The notes: generated from the letters alone by a model not told the origin. DNA of 64,000 bases from UBA9732 sp963649615 (GCA_963649615.1 CAVJIN010000001.1:1-64000), one strand, 5' to 3'. Positions 46,993 to 56,521 are shown, counted from the first letter of the stretch. Made by a program: numbers and translations.

Positions 46993-48864
46993 TTATTTTC
47001 TTGAAAGTAAGACTTTAGCAAGCTCTGGTTTTCCGGCTTTCTTCAAAGCCTCAAGGACAAGGGCTCTATTTTCTGATTTATTGAACTGAAGCAGGGCTCT
47101 TTGAAGATTTGCATCTCTGCCTTTAGGAACATAAACAGGTTTAAAATTTTCTCCTGGCCTTGGGTCAAGACCAGTATAGTACATGCAAGTAGAGACAGTT
47201 GCTGGAGTTGGATAAAATTCTTGAACCTGATCTGGGACAAAACCTTGTTTTTTCATATACAAAGCAAGTTCTATTGCACTATCCAAGGAAGAGCCTGGGT
47301 GAGCTGCAATGAAATAAGGAATGATGTATTGTTTCTTCCCTTGTCGTTTGTTTTCTTCAAAGAATTCCTCTTTGAAGGCATTGTAAACTTCAACGGGACT
47401 TTTTCCCATACAAGCTAAAACTTCCTTTGATATGTGTTCTGGGGCCACTTTCAATTGTCCACTGACATGGTTTTTGACCAATTTTGTCATAAATTCTTCA
47501 CGGACTTTTGGAGTTGCACATAACATAAGGTAGTCAAATCTAATGCCACTACGGATAAACACCTTTTTTACACCGGGAACACTGGCAACAGCTTCAAGCT
47601 TTTCTAGATATTCAATATGCGAATCTTTTACATTTGAACATGGCGTTGGGAACATACACTGCCTATTGGGGCAAGGTCCTGTTTTCATTTGTTTATCACA
47701 AGCCATGCATTGGAAATTTGCAGTTGGGCCACCAAGATCATTAATATAACCTTTGAATTCAGGGTGTTTAACAAGCTTCTTTGCTTCTCTAATTAAGGAC
47801 TCTTTGCTTCTTACCTGAATAATTCTTCCCTGATGGGCACTTATTGCGCAAAAGGAACAAGCCCCATAGCAGCCTCTGTTTGAAGTAATAGAAAACTGTA
47901 CTTCTTTAATTGCCGGAATTCCTCCTAATGCATCATAGGAAGGATGCCATTTTCTCGTATATGGAAATTCATATAGACTATCAAATTCTTCAACTGACAA
48001 TGGCCTAGCAGGAGGGTTTTGTATAACAAATCTACCATTACATGCCTGCACAAGACATTGTTTGCTAAAAGGATTCTCTTGTTGTATTTTCATTTGAAAG
48101 GCTTTTGCATACGCTTCTTGCCCTTCCTTAGTTGGCTTGTTAGACTCTTTATCTCTTGCCGAAACTTCTTCATAAGAAGGCATAAACACAGCTTTAAAAG
48201 GACACTTGTTTTGCTCTTGAAGCTTCCATTCTTTTTCTGACACAGAATAGCAAGTTCCTTGAATATCGTGCATATTGCTAATATCTTCACCTTTTGCAAG
48301 TCTTTTTGCTATTTCCAAAACCTGAAGCTCCCCCATACCATAGATTAAAAGGTTTGCTTTTGCATCAAGGATAATTGGTTTACGAACTAAATCCTGCCAG
48401 TAATCATAATGTGCAAGCCGTCTCAATGAAGCTTCAAGCCCTCCAATTACAATTGGCAAATCTTTGAAAGCTTGCCTTGCAAGATTAGAGTAGATAATTG
48501 TTGGCCGGTCCGGCCTAAAACCAGCTTTCCCTCCAGGAGAATACATGTCATCATGCCGCCTCTTTTTTGTACTCGTGTAATGAGCAACCATTGAGTCTAA
48601 ATTTCCACCGCTTATCATACAACAAAGCTTAGGCCTTCCCATAATCTTCAGGCTGTTTGGATCTTTCCAATCTGGTTGTGAAATAATCCCAACTCTATAA
48701 CCATGAGCCTCAAGCAGTCGAGAAAGTAGAGCACTGGCAAAAGAGGGATGATCCACATAAGCATCTGCAGATATGAATAAAAAATCTAACTCTTTCCAAC
48801 CTCTTTGAGACATTTCTGCTCGTGTTGTAGGTAAAAATTTAGGGGTAAAATCTTCGCTTGCCAT
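46993..48864 (-). CDS. YgiQ family radical SAM protein
   Basis: 623-residue radical SAM enzyme of the YgiQ (UPF0313) family. The iron-sulfur motif is GCYGACSFCAI (CxxxCxxC); the family's N-terminal FLPTTRAEMSQRGW, FISADAYVDHPSFA and IVIGGLEASLRRLAHYDYW are exact hallmarks, and the C-terminal VQEFYPTPATVSTCMYYTG is also typical. Additional cysteines (CMACDKQMKTGPCPNRQC) may bind a second cluster. Reaction unknown across the family. The start is six bases after TACAAT on the minus strand, consistent with a leaderless message. Confidence 0.93.
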   Translation of the reverse strand: MASEDFTPKFLPTTRAEMSQRGWKELDFLFISADAYVDHPSFASALLSRLLEAHGYRVGIISQPDWKDPNSLKIMGRPKLCCMISGGNLDSMVAHYTSTKKRRHDDMYSPGGKAGFRPDRPTIIYSNLARQAFKDLPIVIGGLEASLRRLAHYDYWQDLVRKPIILDAKANLLIYGMGELQVLEIAKRLAKGEDISNMHDIQGTCYSVSEKEWKLQEQNKCPFKAVFMPSYEEVSARDKESNKPTKEGQEAYAKAFQMKIQQENPFSKQCLVQACNGRFVIQNPPARPLSVEEFDSLYEFPYTRKWHPSYDALGGIPAIKEVQFSITSNRGCYGACSFCAISAHQGRIIQVRSKESLIREAKKLVKHPEFKGYINDLGGPTANFQCMACDKQMKTGPCPNRQCMFPTPCSNVKDSHIEYLEKLEAVASVPGVKKVFIRSGIRFDYLMLCATPKVREEFMTKLVKNHVSGQLKVAPEHISKEVLACMGKSPVEVYNAFKEEFFEENKRQGKKQYIIPYFIAAHPGSSLDSAIELALYMKKQGFVPDQVQEFYPTPATVSTCMYYTGLDPRPGENFKPVYVPKGRDANLQRALLQFNKSENRALVLEALKKAGKPELAKVLLSRK

Positions 48865-48870
48865 GAATCA

Positions 48871-48876
48871 ATTGTA
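48871..48876 (-). promoter_or_regulatory. -10 hexamer of a leaderless ygiQ transcript
   Basis: TACAAT on the minus strand ends six bases before the ATG; TTGCAC (plus 48895-48900) lies 18 bases further upstream as a -35 candidate. It is back to back with the nagA promoter. Confidence 0.45.
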
Positions 48877-48900
48877 AACCTTTTCTAAAGTACGGTGCAA

Positions 48901-48929
48901 TTGCTTGAATAACATCTACTTGCTATACT
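48901..48929 (+). promoter_or_regulatory. Leaderless promoter of nagA-pepD
   Basis: TTGCTT (48901-48906), 17-base spacer, TG-C-TATACT (48924-48929), then six bases to the nagA ATG at 48936. No ribosome site. One of the best examples of the leaderless arrangement in this window. Confidence 0.6.
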
Positions 48930-48935
48930 GTAGCC

Positions 48936-50105
48936 ATGAAAAATTCCCTTTTGATTAAAAATGCAAACCTAATTACGGATAGCTCATCAAGACATAATTG
49001 TGGAATTCTTGTTTCACAAGATGGTCGCATAGCTGATGTTTTTGATATAGAGGACTACGACCTTCTTTTACATGAAGCAAATGACGTCTACGATGCAAAA
49101 GGACAAACTGTCACAGCTGGTTTAATTGATACCCATATTCATGGAATTGGTGGCTTTGGGACAGAGGACGCAAAAACAGAATCAATTTTAAAAATGTCAG
49201 AATGTCTTGCAAACTTTGGGGTAACTGGCTTTCTTCCTACTCTCTATGCCGGAAAGCCTCAAAAAATGGAAGCAGAAGCCTTGGCTATTCTAGAAGCTAT
49301 GGGAAAAGAAAAAGGGGCTACAATTCTTGGTGTAAATTTTGAAGGTCCCTTTTTGTCTCCTTTAAAAGCAGGAGCACAAGATCCAACATCAATTTCTGAG
49401 CCAGATGAAGACACCTTTAACCGTTTTATAAAACTTTGCAAAGGACACTTAGTTTGCATGACAATAGCCCCAGAGCTAAGCAATGTTGAAAAAATTGCAA
49501 GTATCGCACGAAAAGAGAACATTGTTTTACTTGCTGGACATACAAATGCTTCTTATAATCAGGCAGAGGCAGGGGTGGAGCTTGGAATAAAACATGCAAC
49601 ACATATGTTTAATGCAATGCCAAGTATTGGACACAGAGATCCTGCTGTTTCAGGAGCAGCTTTAATAGATGATAGATTCTCTTGTGAACTAATTGCAGAT
49701 GGAGTTCATGTAAACAAGGACTTAGTTAAATATGTTGCACAATCAAAACCTTCTGGGAAGGTAGTTTTAATCACAGACAGTTTAAAACCGGCAGCTTTAG
49801 GAGAAGGAAAATTTACCGCAAATGGATTGAATGTTGTTCTAGGAGAAAGAGGTGCTTTTGTTAATGCTGACAACCCAGCTCTTTTGTGTGGTTCTGCTTT
49901 AACATTAAATAAGGCTGTTGCAAATCTTTCTTCTTGGGGAGTAAACAAAGAGCAGACCATAGATATGGCCACGAAAAATCCAGCCACTATTTATGGTTTT
50001 AAAGAAATTGGAATAATTAAAAAGGGCCATTTGGCAAATATCTCGGTTTTTGATGAAAATTTTAATGCTATTGCTGTTTTCATTAAGGGAAAGAGGAGGA
50101 AATAA
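48936..50105 (+). CDS. nagA: N-acetylglucosamine-6-phosphate deacetylase
   Basis: Amidohydrolase converting GlcNAc-6-phosphate to glucosamine-6-phosphate, in amino-sugar or cell-wall recycling; 389 residues. TAGLIDTHIHGIGGFGTED starts the metal-binding region; VNFEGPFLSPLKAGAQDP, LLAGHTNASYNQAEAGVE (metal His), ATHMFNAMPSIGHRDP and LITDSLKPAALGEG (catalytic Asp) follow in order. nagB is not nearby. Linked to pepD by a TAATG overlap, so degradation of muropeptide-derived sugar and dipeptides may be joined. Confidence 0.95.
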   Translation: MKNSLLIKNANLITDSSSRHNCGILVSQDGRIADVFDIEDYDLLLHEANDVYDAKGQTVTAGLIDTHIHGIGGFGTEDAKTESILKMSECLANFGVTGFLPTLYAGKPQKMEAEALAILEAMGKEKGATILGVNFEGPFLSPLKAGAQDPTSISEPDEDTFNRFIKLCKGHLVCMTIAPELSNVEKIASIARKENIVLLAGHTNASYNQAEAGVELGIKHATHMFNAMPSIGHRDPAVSGAALIDDRFSCELIADGVHVNKDLVKYVAQSKPSGKVVLITDSLKPAALGEGKFTANGLNVVLGERGAFVNADNPALLCGSALTLNKAVANLSSWGVNKEQTIDMATKNPATIYGFKEIGIIKKGHLANISVFDENFNAIAVFIKGKRRK

Positions 50106-51541
50106 TGGATTTGTTTGAATATTTCAATCAGATTTGTAAGATTCCAAGAGAATCGGGAAACGAAGAAGGAATGAGACAGTTTATTCTCTCTTGGGCAAAG
50201 GAAAATAAAATTGAAGCACAAAGAGACACTGCTGGAAACATCATTGCAAGAGTTCCTGCAACAAAAGGATATGAAGACCGTCCTTCAGTTGCCCTTCAAG
50301 GTCATATGGATATGGTTTGTGTTAAGGTTCCTGGAAGTAAACACGATTTCACAAAAGATCCAATTGAAACAGAAATTAATGGGGATTGGCTAAAAGCAAA
50401 AGAAACCAGTCTTGGTGCAGACGATGGTATTGGGGTTGCTATTACAATGGCAATCTTCACAGATAAGGAAAGCCAGCATGGTCCCCTTGAAGCTATTTTC
50501 ACCTTCTCAGAAGAAACAGGAATGGACGGGGCTTTTGGACTTGATGGTTCTCTTATTAAAAGTAAAAAACTTATTAACCTCGACAGTGAAGAAGAAGGAA
50601 TTATTTATATTGGTTGTGCCGGAGGAGTAGATTTAGTCTCGGATACCGTTTTAGAATCCTCCTCTGCAAATAAAAACTGGAAACCCCTCAAAATAACAGT
50701 TGGAGGGCTAAAAGGAGGACATAGCGGAGGAGATATTCATCTTCAAAGACTCAATGCAATTAGTGCAATGGCAAGAATTCTTTATAAAATAAAAGAGGTA
50801 GGATGTCAGTTTACTATAGCATCATTCAACGGAGGAATTAGAAGAAACGTAATTCCTTCAACCTGTGAATGTACAATCCTTGTTAAGGAAAACACTTTTT
50901 TTGCTGCAAAACAAGCAATTGAAACAACCTCAGAATCCTTAAAATTTGAAAATAAACTTGAAGAACCAAACCTTTTTGTTTCATATGAAGATTTAGACTC
51001 TTTTGTATTTCTTAAATCCCTTTCAGAGGAATCCACAAATAGAGTCATCAGTCTTTTATTTGCACTTCCACATGGAGTATTTTCAATGAGCAAAGCCCTT
51101 CCTGGTATTGTTGAAACTTCAAACAATCTTGCTATTGTTCACACAAACGAAGAAGGAAATTTCCACATGGAACTTAGCGTAAGAAGCAACATTGATAGCG
51201 CAAAGGAATATCTTGTCAAGAAAATTGCCACAATAGTATCGGCCTTTGGATTTAACTATAAGATTGGAGATGGCTACCCTTCTTGGACTCCAGATCCAAA
51301 TTCAATGTTGGCTGCTTTCTGCGCAAAAGCCTATGAAGAAAACACAGGAAAAAAACCTCTTGTGACCGCAATCCATGCAGGACTTGAGTGTGGAGTTATA
51401 AGCAGTAAGGTTCCTGGAATGGATAGTGTTTCAATTGGGCCAAACTTAGTAGACATCCACTCTACAAACGAGAAAGTTTCAATAAGTTCAGCAAAGAGAA
51501 CTTACAATTTTGTTAAACACCTATTGTCTATAATTAAGTAA
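50105..51541 (+). CDS. pepD: Aminoacyl-histidine dipeptidase (peptidase D), M20 family
   Basis: Dinuclear zinc dipeptidase of 478 residues. Metal and catalytic motifs: ALQGHMDMVC, SLGADDGIGVAI (bridging Asp), FTFSEETGMDGAFGLD (catalytic Glu pair), INLDSEEEGIIYIGCAGG, and the C-terminal AIHAGLECGVISSKVPGMDSV (ligand His/Glu; key HAGLECG). GGGAAAGAGGAGG precedes the ATG. Probably supplies amino acids from peptides imported by the Opp system. Length is normal for PepD (about 485). Confidence 0.95.
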   Translation: MDLFEYFNQICKIPRESGNEEGMRQFILSWAKENKIEAQRDTAGNIIARVPATKGYEDRPSVALQGHMDMVCVKVPGSKHDFTKDPIETEINGDWLKAKETSLGADDGIGVAITMAIFTDKESQHGPLEAIFTFSEETGMDGAFGLDGSLIKSKKLINLDSEEEGIIYIGCAGGVDLVSDTVLESSSANKNWKPLKITVGGLKGGHSGGDIHLQRLNAISAMARILYKIKEVGCQFTIASFNGGIRRNVIPSTCECTILVKENTFFAAKQAIETTSESLKFENKLEEPNLFVSYEDLDSFVFLKSLSEESTNRVISLLFALPHGVFSMSKALPGIVETSNNLAIVHTNEEGNFHMELSVRSNIDSAKEYLVKKIATIVSAFGFNYKIGDGYPSWTPDPNSMLAAFCAKAYEENTGKKPLVTAIHAGLECGVISSKVPGMDSVSIGPNLVDIHSTNEKVSISSAKRTYNFVKHLLSIIK

Positions 51542-51562
51542 TTTGCAAGAGTATGAAAAGCC

Positions 51563-52270
51563 CTACACCAAGTTATATGGTAAGCCCTTCTTAGAGATTT
51601 CTTTAAGTTGGGCCTTTCTTTTATCTAAATCTGGCAAATATCTTCTCATCAACGCCCAAAAGTCTGGTCCGTGTCCTGCCACTTTTAGATGGCAAACTTC
51701 ATGCAATACTACCATATCTATGAGTTCGTATGGCAAAATTGCGCACATATAGCTGAGGTACAAACGCCTTTCTTTTGGATAGCAGACACCCCATTTTGTC
51801 TTGGCTTTATTTACACCAAAACTTGAAAGATCCCCCACCTCCACAATATTCAACCAATAAGCAATTCTACTAGCAAGCACCTCTGCAACCGTGTCTATAT
51901 ACATTTGCTTGATGGCTTGTTTTACAAGACCGATATCCTTATTTTCAACATATACTGTTAATTTTTCGTCTTCTACTTTATATTGGGCCATTTTTCTCTG
52001 TTTTTGTAGAGTTTCAAAAACCTCAAGAACTCTTGGTGTTCCAAGAAGCATTATGGTATCTCCAGTTTCATAAGAAGGGGGAACTCTTTTCTCAGCTCTT
52101 TCAATTGTACTCTTACAGCTTACAACGAATTCTTCAATTTTAGAAAGTTTAACCCAATAAGGAACAGAAACCACAACCTTCCCTTCGTTACTTATCTTAA
52201 GTCGTAAATTCCGCATTCCCCTCTTTCTAATGAGATAATAAGAAATTCCCTGAACTTCTCTCTCTTCCAT
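51563..52270 (-). CDS. YgjP/WLM-type zinc metallopeptidase
   Basis: 235-residue protein of the YgjP-like (DUF45) metallohydrolase family. The zinc motif is VVLHEVCHLKVAGHGPDFW: HExxH plus a third His in GHGPDFW. The N-terminal beta part (YYLIRKRGMRNLRLKISNEG; key RMRN-RL pattern) is typical. The start at MEEREVQG is taken because GGTGG lies six bases before; the longer frame has no homology. The family's substrate is unknown; some members are linked to restriction systems, but none is visible here. Confidence 0.85.
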   Translation of the reverse strand: MEEREVQGISYYLIRKRGMRNLRLKISNEGKVVVSVPYWVKLSKIEEFVVSCKSTIERAEKRVPPSYETGDTIMLLGTPRVLEVFETLQKQRKMAQYKVEDEKLTVYVENKDIGLVKQAIKQMYIDTVAEVLASRIAYWLNIVEVGDLSSFGVNKAKTKWGVCYPKERRLYLSYMCAILPYELIDMVVLHEVCHLKVAGHGPDFWALMRRYLPDLDKRKAQLKEISKKGLPYNLV

Positions 52271-52342
52271 AAATGACCACCACAATAGTAAAAAAGCACT
52301 AGGAAAATTCCCAGTGCTCGTCACTACAAATATAAAGCTTTT

Positions 52343-52373
52343 AGAGGTTTTTGTAAATTTTGCAAAAACCTCT
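52343..52373. repeat. Perfect 11-pair AGAGGTTTTTG palindrome
   Basis: AGAGGTTTTTG and CAAAAACCTCT with a nine-base loop, just downstream of the 52379 gene (minus strand). It is the strongest member of the dispersed GGTTTT/AAAACC repeat group. No U-tract follows on either strand. Confidence 0.55.
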
Positions 52374-52378
52374 TTAAA

Positions 52379-52732
52379 TTACTGCTGTTCTTTGTTGCGT
52401 CTTGCAATATCGGCTCTATCAATAAACTCAGCAATTGTAGCATTTGAATTCCTAATACAGTGAAGATCTACTGCAATTTCGCCATAGCATCTTAAAAACA
52501 TGGCTTCAATTGCTATAACAATGAGCCCAACAACAATAAAAAGAATTCCACAAACAATTAGGGTAGCACCTGTTACAGGAACATCAGAAGGGTAGTAACA
52601 ATCCTTACAATTAGCGCCAGCAACAATCATGACAATACCACCAAGAATACAAAGAATTGATAAAACTATCTGAATGATATTAGCTAATTTTATAATTCCT
52701 TCACCTGAAGATTTTCCGTTTCTGTTTGACAT
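52379..52732 (-). CDS. Small membrane protein, unknown function
   Basis: 117 residues with two long hydrophobic segments (about 16-40 and 56-84) separated by a short loop with CKDCYYPSD, and a polar C-terminal tail with helical, charged sequence (EFIDRADIARRNKEQQ). Not recognised. AGAGG precedes the ATG. Monocistronic, between the metallopeptidase and the divergent hypB, with a strong palindrome after its stop. Confidence 0.65.
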   Translation of the reverse strand: MSNRNGKSSGEGIIKLANIIQIVLSILCILGGIVMIVAGANCKDCYYPSDVPVTGATLIVCGILFIVVGLIVIAIEAMFLRCYGEIAVDLHCIRNSNATIAEFIDRADIARRNKEQQ

Positions 52733-52847
52733 AATTTTACCTCTGAAAAATTAATTTACCCAGTCATGTTACAACTTTCGTTTTTTTCATACAAGCATGA
52801 CTTCTTAATAAGCATAACAAAACAAATAGATAAAAGTTTCTTTATGA

Positions 52848-52855
52848 TATAAAAT
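52848..52855 (+). promoter_or_regulatory. -10 region of hypB, leaderless or nearly so
   Basis: TATAAAAT: counting TAAAAT (52850-52855) as the hexamer leaves six bases to the ATG at 52862; counting TG-A-TATAAA leaves eight. No ribosome site in either case. Confidence 0.4.
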
Positions 52856-52861
52856 AAACCC

Positions 52862-53533
52862 ATGCACGATTTTAAAGTAATAGAAGTAAAAAGAAGTGTC
52901 TTTGAAGACAATAATAAAGATGCAAATCTATTGAGAGAAGAATTAAAGAAAGAAGGAACCTTTCTTTTAAACCTTATGTCTTCCCCCGGAGCAGGCAAAA
53001 CCACAACCTTAAAAAGAACCATCCAAATGCTAAAAGATGAAATTAAAATAGGTGTAATGGAAGCCGATATTGATTCGGATGTTGATGCTCAAACCATTGA
53101 GCAGACAGGAGTTAGAGTAATTCAGATTCATACTGGTGGGATGTGTCACCTTGATGCGGATATGACAAGACAAGGACTTAGAGAATTTGGAACTCAAGAC
53201 TTAGATTTTGTTGTTTTAGAAAACGTTGGCAACCTTGTTTGCCCTGCTGAATTTGACACAGGAAGTACAAAAAATGCAATGATACTTTCCGTTCCAGAAG
53301 GCGATGATAAGCCTTTAAAATATCCATTAATGTTCCAGATAAGTGATGTTGTGTTAATAAATAAATGCGATACACTATCTGTGTTTGATGATTTCTCAAC
53401 AGATAATGTCAAAGAAAGAATTCTAAAACTAAATCCAAAAGCTAAAATTTTCTTTATTTCTGCAAAAACAGGAGAAGGTTTTTCACCTTGGATAGAGTGG
53501 ATAAGAGAACAGGTCAAAAAATATAATAAATAA
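52862..53533 (+). CDS. hypB: Hydrogenase/urease nickel incorporation GTPase HypB
   Basis: 223-residue SIMIBI GTPase that delivers nickel with HypA. P-loop LMSSPGAGKTTTL, switch motif MEADIDSDVDAQ, metal-site HTGGMCHLDADM, the ENVGNLVCPAEFDTG block and specificity motif INKCD are intact. The N-terminal His-rich nickel store seen in some HypB proteins is absent. Followed by hypA after one base. No hydrogenase, urease or other hyp gene is in this window, so the client enzyme must lie elsewhere. Confidence 0.95.
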   Translation: MHDFKVIEVKRSVFEDNNKDANLLREELKKEGTFLLNLMSSPGAGKTTTLKRTIQMLKDEIKIGVMEADIDSDVDAQTIEQTGVRVIQIHTGGMCHLDADMTRQGLREFGTQDLDFVVLENVGNLVCPAEFDTGSTKNAMILSVPEGDDKPLKYPLMFQISDVVLINKCDTLSVFDDFSTDNVKERILKLNPKAKIFFISAKTGEGFSPWIEWIREQVKKYNK

Positions 53534-53534
53534 A

Positions 53535-53882
53535 ATGCACGAACTTGGCGTAGTCTTTCATGTAATCAATATAGTAGAAGACCTCTGTGAAGAAAATTCC
53601 CTCACAGAAGTTAAATCTGTCACTCTCCAGTTAGGTGAAGTCTCAACGGTTATAGAATCTTATCTTCACGATGTTTGGAAATGGGCCGTGCTAAATAGAT
53701 CCACCCATATGAAAGAAGCAAAACTCATAGTAGAGAAAATTCCTGCTATCACTTATTGTGAAAATTGCGGTGAGAAATATAGCACAGTTCAATACGGAAA
53801 AATCTGCCCTGCTTGTAGCAGTGAAAAAACATACCTAATACAAGGAAACGAGTTTACTATTAAGGAAATTGAAGCTCGATAA
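53535..53882 (+). CDS. hypA: Hydrogenase nickel chaperone HypA
   Basis: 115 residues. The N-terminal MHELG (Met-His nickel ligand) is present, and the four-cysteine zinc motif is split CENCGEKYSTVQYGKICPACSS, with CxxC pairs as expected. Starts one base after hypB and carries no ribosome site of its own, so it is translated by re-initiation. Works with HypB to load nickel into a hydrogenase or urease. Confidence 0.95.
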   Translation: MHELGVVFHVINIVEDLCEENSLTEVKSVTLQLGEVSTVIESYLHDVWKWAVLNRSTHMKEAKLIVEKIPAITYCENCGEKYSTVQYGKICPACSSEKTYLIQGNEFTIKEIEAR

Positions 53883-53892
53883 GTGAAAATTT

Positions 53893-55086
53893 ATGAATGT
53901 AGAAAAAGTTAGTGATACCATAAATAAAATATTTCTAGACAACGGAGATGAAATTATTCTCGTTGGAACAGCCCATGTCTCTCAAAATAGTGTTGATGAA
54001 GTGAGACAAGTAATTGAAGAAGAAAACCCAGATCACATTTGTCTTGAATTAGACAAGGGAAGATATGACAGCAAAACCAAAGAAAATAGCTATTCTAATA
54101 TGGATTTGGTTAAAATCTTTAAGGAAGGCAAAGCTTTTTTAGTTCTTGCAAATACAGCATTAGCCTCTTTCCAAAAGAAAATGGGAGCTCAAACAGGCTC
54201 AGCTCCAGGAGAAGAAATTTTATGTGCTGGAAAAATTGCAGAAGAAAAAGGTATCCCCTTCTCTCTTTGTGACCGCGAGATTCAAGTAACACTTAAAAGA
54301 GCATGGCGAAAAAGCAATTTTTGGAACAAGGCAAAACTTCTCTCCACTCTTCTTTCCAGTGCCTTTGACAAAGAAGAATTTAAGCCCGAAGAGTTAGAAG
54401 AACTAAAGAAGTCCGATACTCTTCAGGAAATGATGAATGAATTAGCAAAAGAACTTCCAGGGGCAAAAGAAGCTCTCATTGATGAGAGAGATAGATACTT
54501 AGCAACAAAGATTATGGAAGCTCCTGGACATAAAAAGGTAGCTGTAATTGGAGCTGGACATGCCAATGGCATTATTAAGACTATTGAAAAACTTGAAAAG
54601 GGAGAACTTTCAAAAGACCTTAGTTCTATATCCCAAGTTCCAAAACCTTCAAAAGCAGGAAAAGTCGCCGGCTGGGCAGTCCCAATTGCAATTATTGCTA
54701 TTGTTGTGATTGTAGGCTTTATGCAAGGCTTTGACCAAGGTCTTAAATACTTTATTATTTGGGCTTGCACAAACTCTCTTACAACCGTTTTGTTCTCAAT
54801 CCTATCTTTAGCTCATCCTTTGAACTGGCTTATATCTGCCATAGCTGCTCCAATAGCAGTTCTTAACCCCGCCATTGGAGTTGGAATTATAACAGGAATT
54901 GCAGAAGCTAAACTCAGAAAACCCAAGGTCAAAGATTTTGAAACAATCGCGGATGATATTTCATCTTTCAAGGGATGGTTTAAAAACCGAGTTCTTCACG
55001 CTTTTACTGTTTTCTTTGGCACTAGCGTTGGAAGTATAGTTGGAACTTTTATTCTCTTCCCTATTATGCTAAAGATTTTTAGCTAA
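53893..55086 (+). CDS. TraB/PrgY family protein
   Basis: 397 residues. The N-terminal TraB domain has the family start ILVGTAHVSQNSVDEVR, the ICLELDKGRY motif and the C-terminal VAVIGAGHANGI block; conserved GTAHVS and GxGH residues suggest a metal-dependent hydrolase. Three to four membrane helices occupy about 255-397, so it is membrane-anchored by its tail. Homologues (PrgY, TraB) block pheromone peptides in enterococci. Ten bases after hypA, so probably in one operon; any link to nickel is not known. Confidence 0.88.
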   Translation: MNVEKVSDTINKIFLDNGDEIILVGTAHVSQNSVDEVRQVIEEENPDHICLELDKGRYDSKTKENSYSNMDLVKIFKEGKAFLVLANTALASFQKKMGAQTGSAPGEEILCAGKIAEEKGIPFSLCDREIQVTLKRAWRKSNFWNKAKLLSTLLSSAFDKEEFKPEELEELKKSDTLQEMMNELAKELPGAKEALIDERDRYLATKIMEAPGHKKVAVIGAGHANGIIKTIEKLEKGELSKDLSSISQVPKPSKAGKVAGWAVPIAIIAIVVIVGFMQGFDQGLKYFIIWACTNSLTTVLFSILSLAHPLNWLISAIAAPIAVLNPAIGVGIITGIAEAKLRKPKVKDFETIADDISSFKGWFKNRVLHAFTVFFGTSVGSIVGTFILFPIMLKIFS

Positions 55087-55163
55087 GAAGATTTTTGTAA
55101 ACTCCTCTGAGATAAGCAAAAATTTCCATAACGGAAAAACTTCAATAAGAAAGCTTTCCTCTT

Positions 55164-56507
55164 TTAATTTTTAAACACAAAGGCATCTTTAATTTTCTTG
55201 CAACGTTTGAGAAGAAGGCGCTTTTCATCAAAGTTCATAGAAAAAGGAACAATGGCTTTATCAAAGCCCATTTCATAAGCAGCTTTTAGTCTACGGTCTC
55301 CATAATTAACAGGTCTCACCTCTCCTGCAAGACTAAGCTCTCCAAAACAAACCATTTTTGATGGAAGATTCTTTCCACAGCAGGCAGACCATAGAGCTAC
55401 AGCTAATGCCAACTCCACAGAAACTTCATTTACTCTAACCCCGCCAGCGACATTAACGTAAATATCTTTATCTCCCAATTTAACAGCTCCATGACGTTCT
55501 AGAATTGCAGCAATTCGGGTAACTCTTGAATTATCTATCTTGTCTGAATAAACACGACTGTAACCACTCTTTGCATCAACTACGAGAGCCTGAACTTCTA
55601 CAATAAAAGTTCTGGATCCTTCTGTAATAGCAGTATAGGCAATGCCAGGAGGTAGTTCACTTTCTTGACGCTCAGAAATAAAAAAACTTGATGGGTCTTT
55701 TACTCCTTCCAAGCCCGCAGAAGTCATATTAAAAATTCCAATTTCATCAACAGAACCAAAACGATTTTTTGCTGCTCTCACAAGCCTTACGCCCATAGAA
55801 GCTTGTTCAAAATAAATAACTGTATCAACCATATGTTCTATGATTTTTGGCCCTGCTAATGTACCTTCTTTGGTTACATGACCAATAAAGAAAACAGCCG
55901 TCCCATTTCGCTTACAAAGACTTGTCAATTCCATACAACAAGTTCTAATTTGAGTAACAGATCCTGCAAGAGACGTTAACTCTTCTGAGTACAAAGTCTG
56001 AAGAGAGTCTATGACCACAATCTGAGGTTTTTCTTTTTCCAAAACGTGTGATATTTTCTCAAGTTTTGTTTCACAAAGAATATTTATTTTTGATAAATCA
56101 AGACCAAGTCTTTCTGCTCTTTGTCTTACTTGACTGGCACTCTCTTCTCCTGAAACATAGAGAACTTTTCGTTTATCTGAGCTTCCAGCTACAACCTGAA
56201 GCATTAAGGTTGATTTTCCAATTCCAGGTTCTCCGCCCACAAGAACAGAACTAGATCTTACAATACCACCACCAAGAACACGGTCTAATTCTTCAATTCC
56301 ACTAGAGACTCTGAATTCACTTTCATAAGGAACTTCAGACAAAGGAATAGAGATTATTTGTAAGGATTCCTTATTAACTTTTTTTTGTTTTTCTATTTTC
56401 TCTTCTGTAAAAGAATTCCATGCATTACAATCAGGACAACGCCCTAACCACTTTGAACTAGTATAACCACATTGAGAACAAATAAATTGCGTAGCACTTT
56501 CTTTCAT
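55164..56507 (-). CDS. radA: DNA repair protein RadA
   Basis: RecA-like branch-migration ATPase, 447 residues. N-terminal zinc finger CSQCGYTSSKWLGRCPDC, Walker A GGEPGIGKSTLML, the RadA-specific KNRFG motif (RAAKNRFGSVDEIG) and a C-terminal Lon-like (inactive) domain with DIYVNVAGGVRVNEV. The ribosome site AGGAG lies inside a 13-base palindrome TTAGGA-C-TCCTAA directly before the ATG. Small terminator-like repeats fill the 191-base gap upstream. Monocistronic. Confidence 0.96.
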   Translation of the reverse strand: MKESATQFICSQCGYTSSKWLGRCPDCNAWNSFTEEKIEKQKKVNKESLQIISIPLSEVPYESEFRVSSGIEELDRVLGGGIVRSSSVLVGGEPGIGKSTLMLQVVAGSSDKRKVLYVSGEESASQVRQRAERLGLDLSKINILCETKLEKISHVLEKEKPQIVVIDSLQTLYSEELTSLAGSVTQIRTCCMELTSLCKRNGTAVFFIGHVTKEGTLAGPKIIEHMVDTVIYFEQASMGVRLVRAAKNRFGSVDEIGIFNMTSAGLEGVKDPSSFFISERQESELPPGIAYTAITEGSRTFIVEVQALVVDAKSGYSRVYSDKIDNSRVTRIAAILERHGAVKLGDKDIYVNVAGGVRVNEVSVELALAVALWSACCGKNLPSKMVCFGELSLAGEVRPVNYGDRRLKAAYEMGFDKAIVPFSMNFDEKRLLLKRCKKIKDAFVFKN

Positions 56508-56508
56508 G

Positions 56509-56521
56509 TTAGGACTCCTAA
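56509..56521 (-). promoter_or_regulatory. Palindrome overlapping the radA ribosome site
   Basis: TTAGGA-C-TCCTAA spans the AGGAG Shine-Dalgarno sequence of radA, one base before the ATG. It could be a repressor site or, if folded as RNA, mask the ribosome site, although the one-base centre makes a tight RNA hairpin unlikely. Confidence 0.3.
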
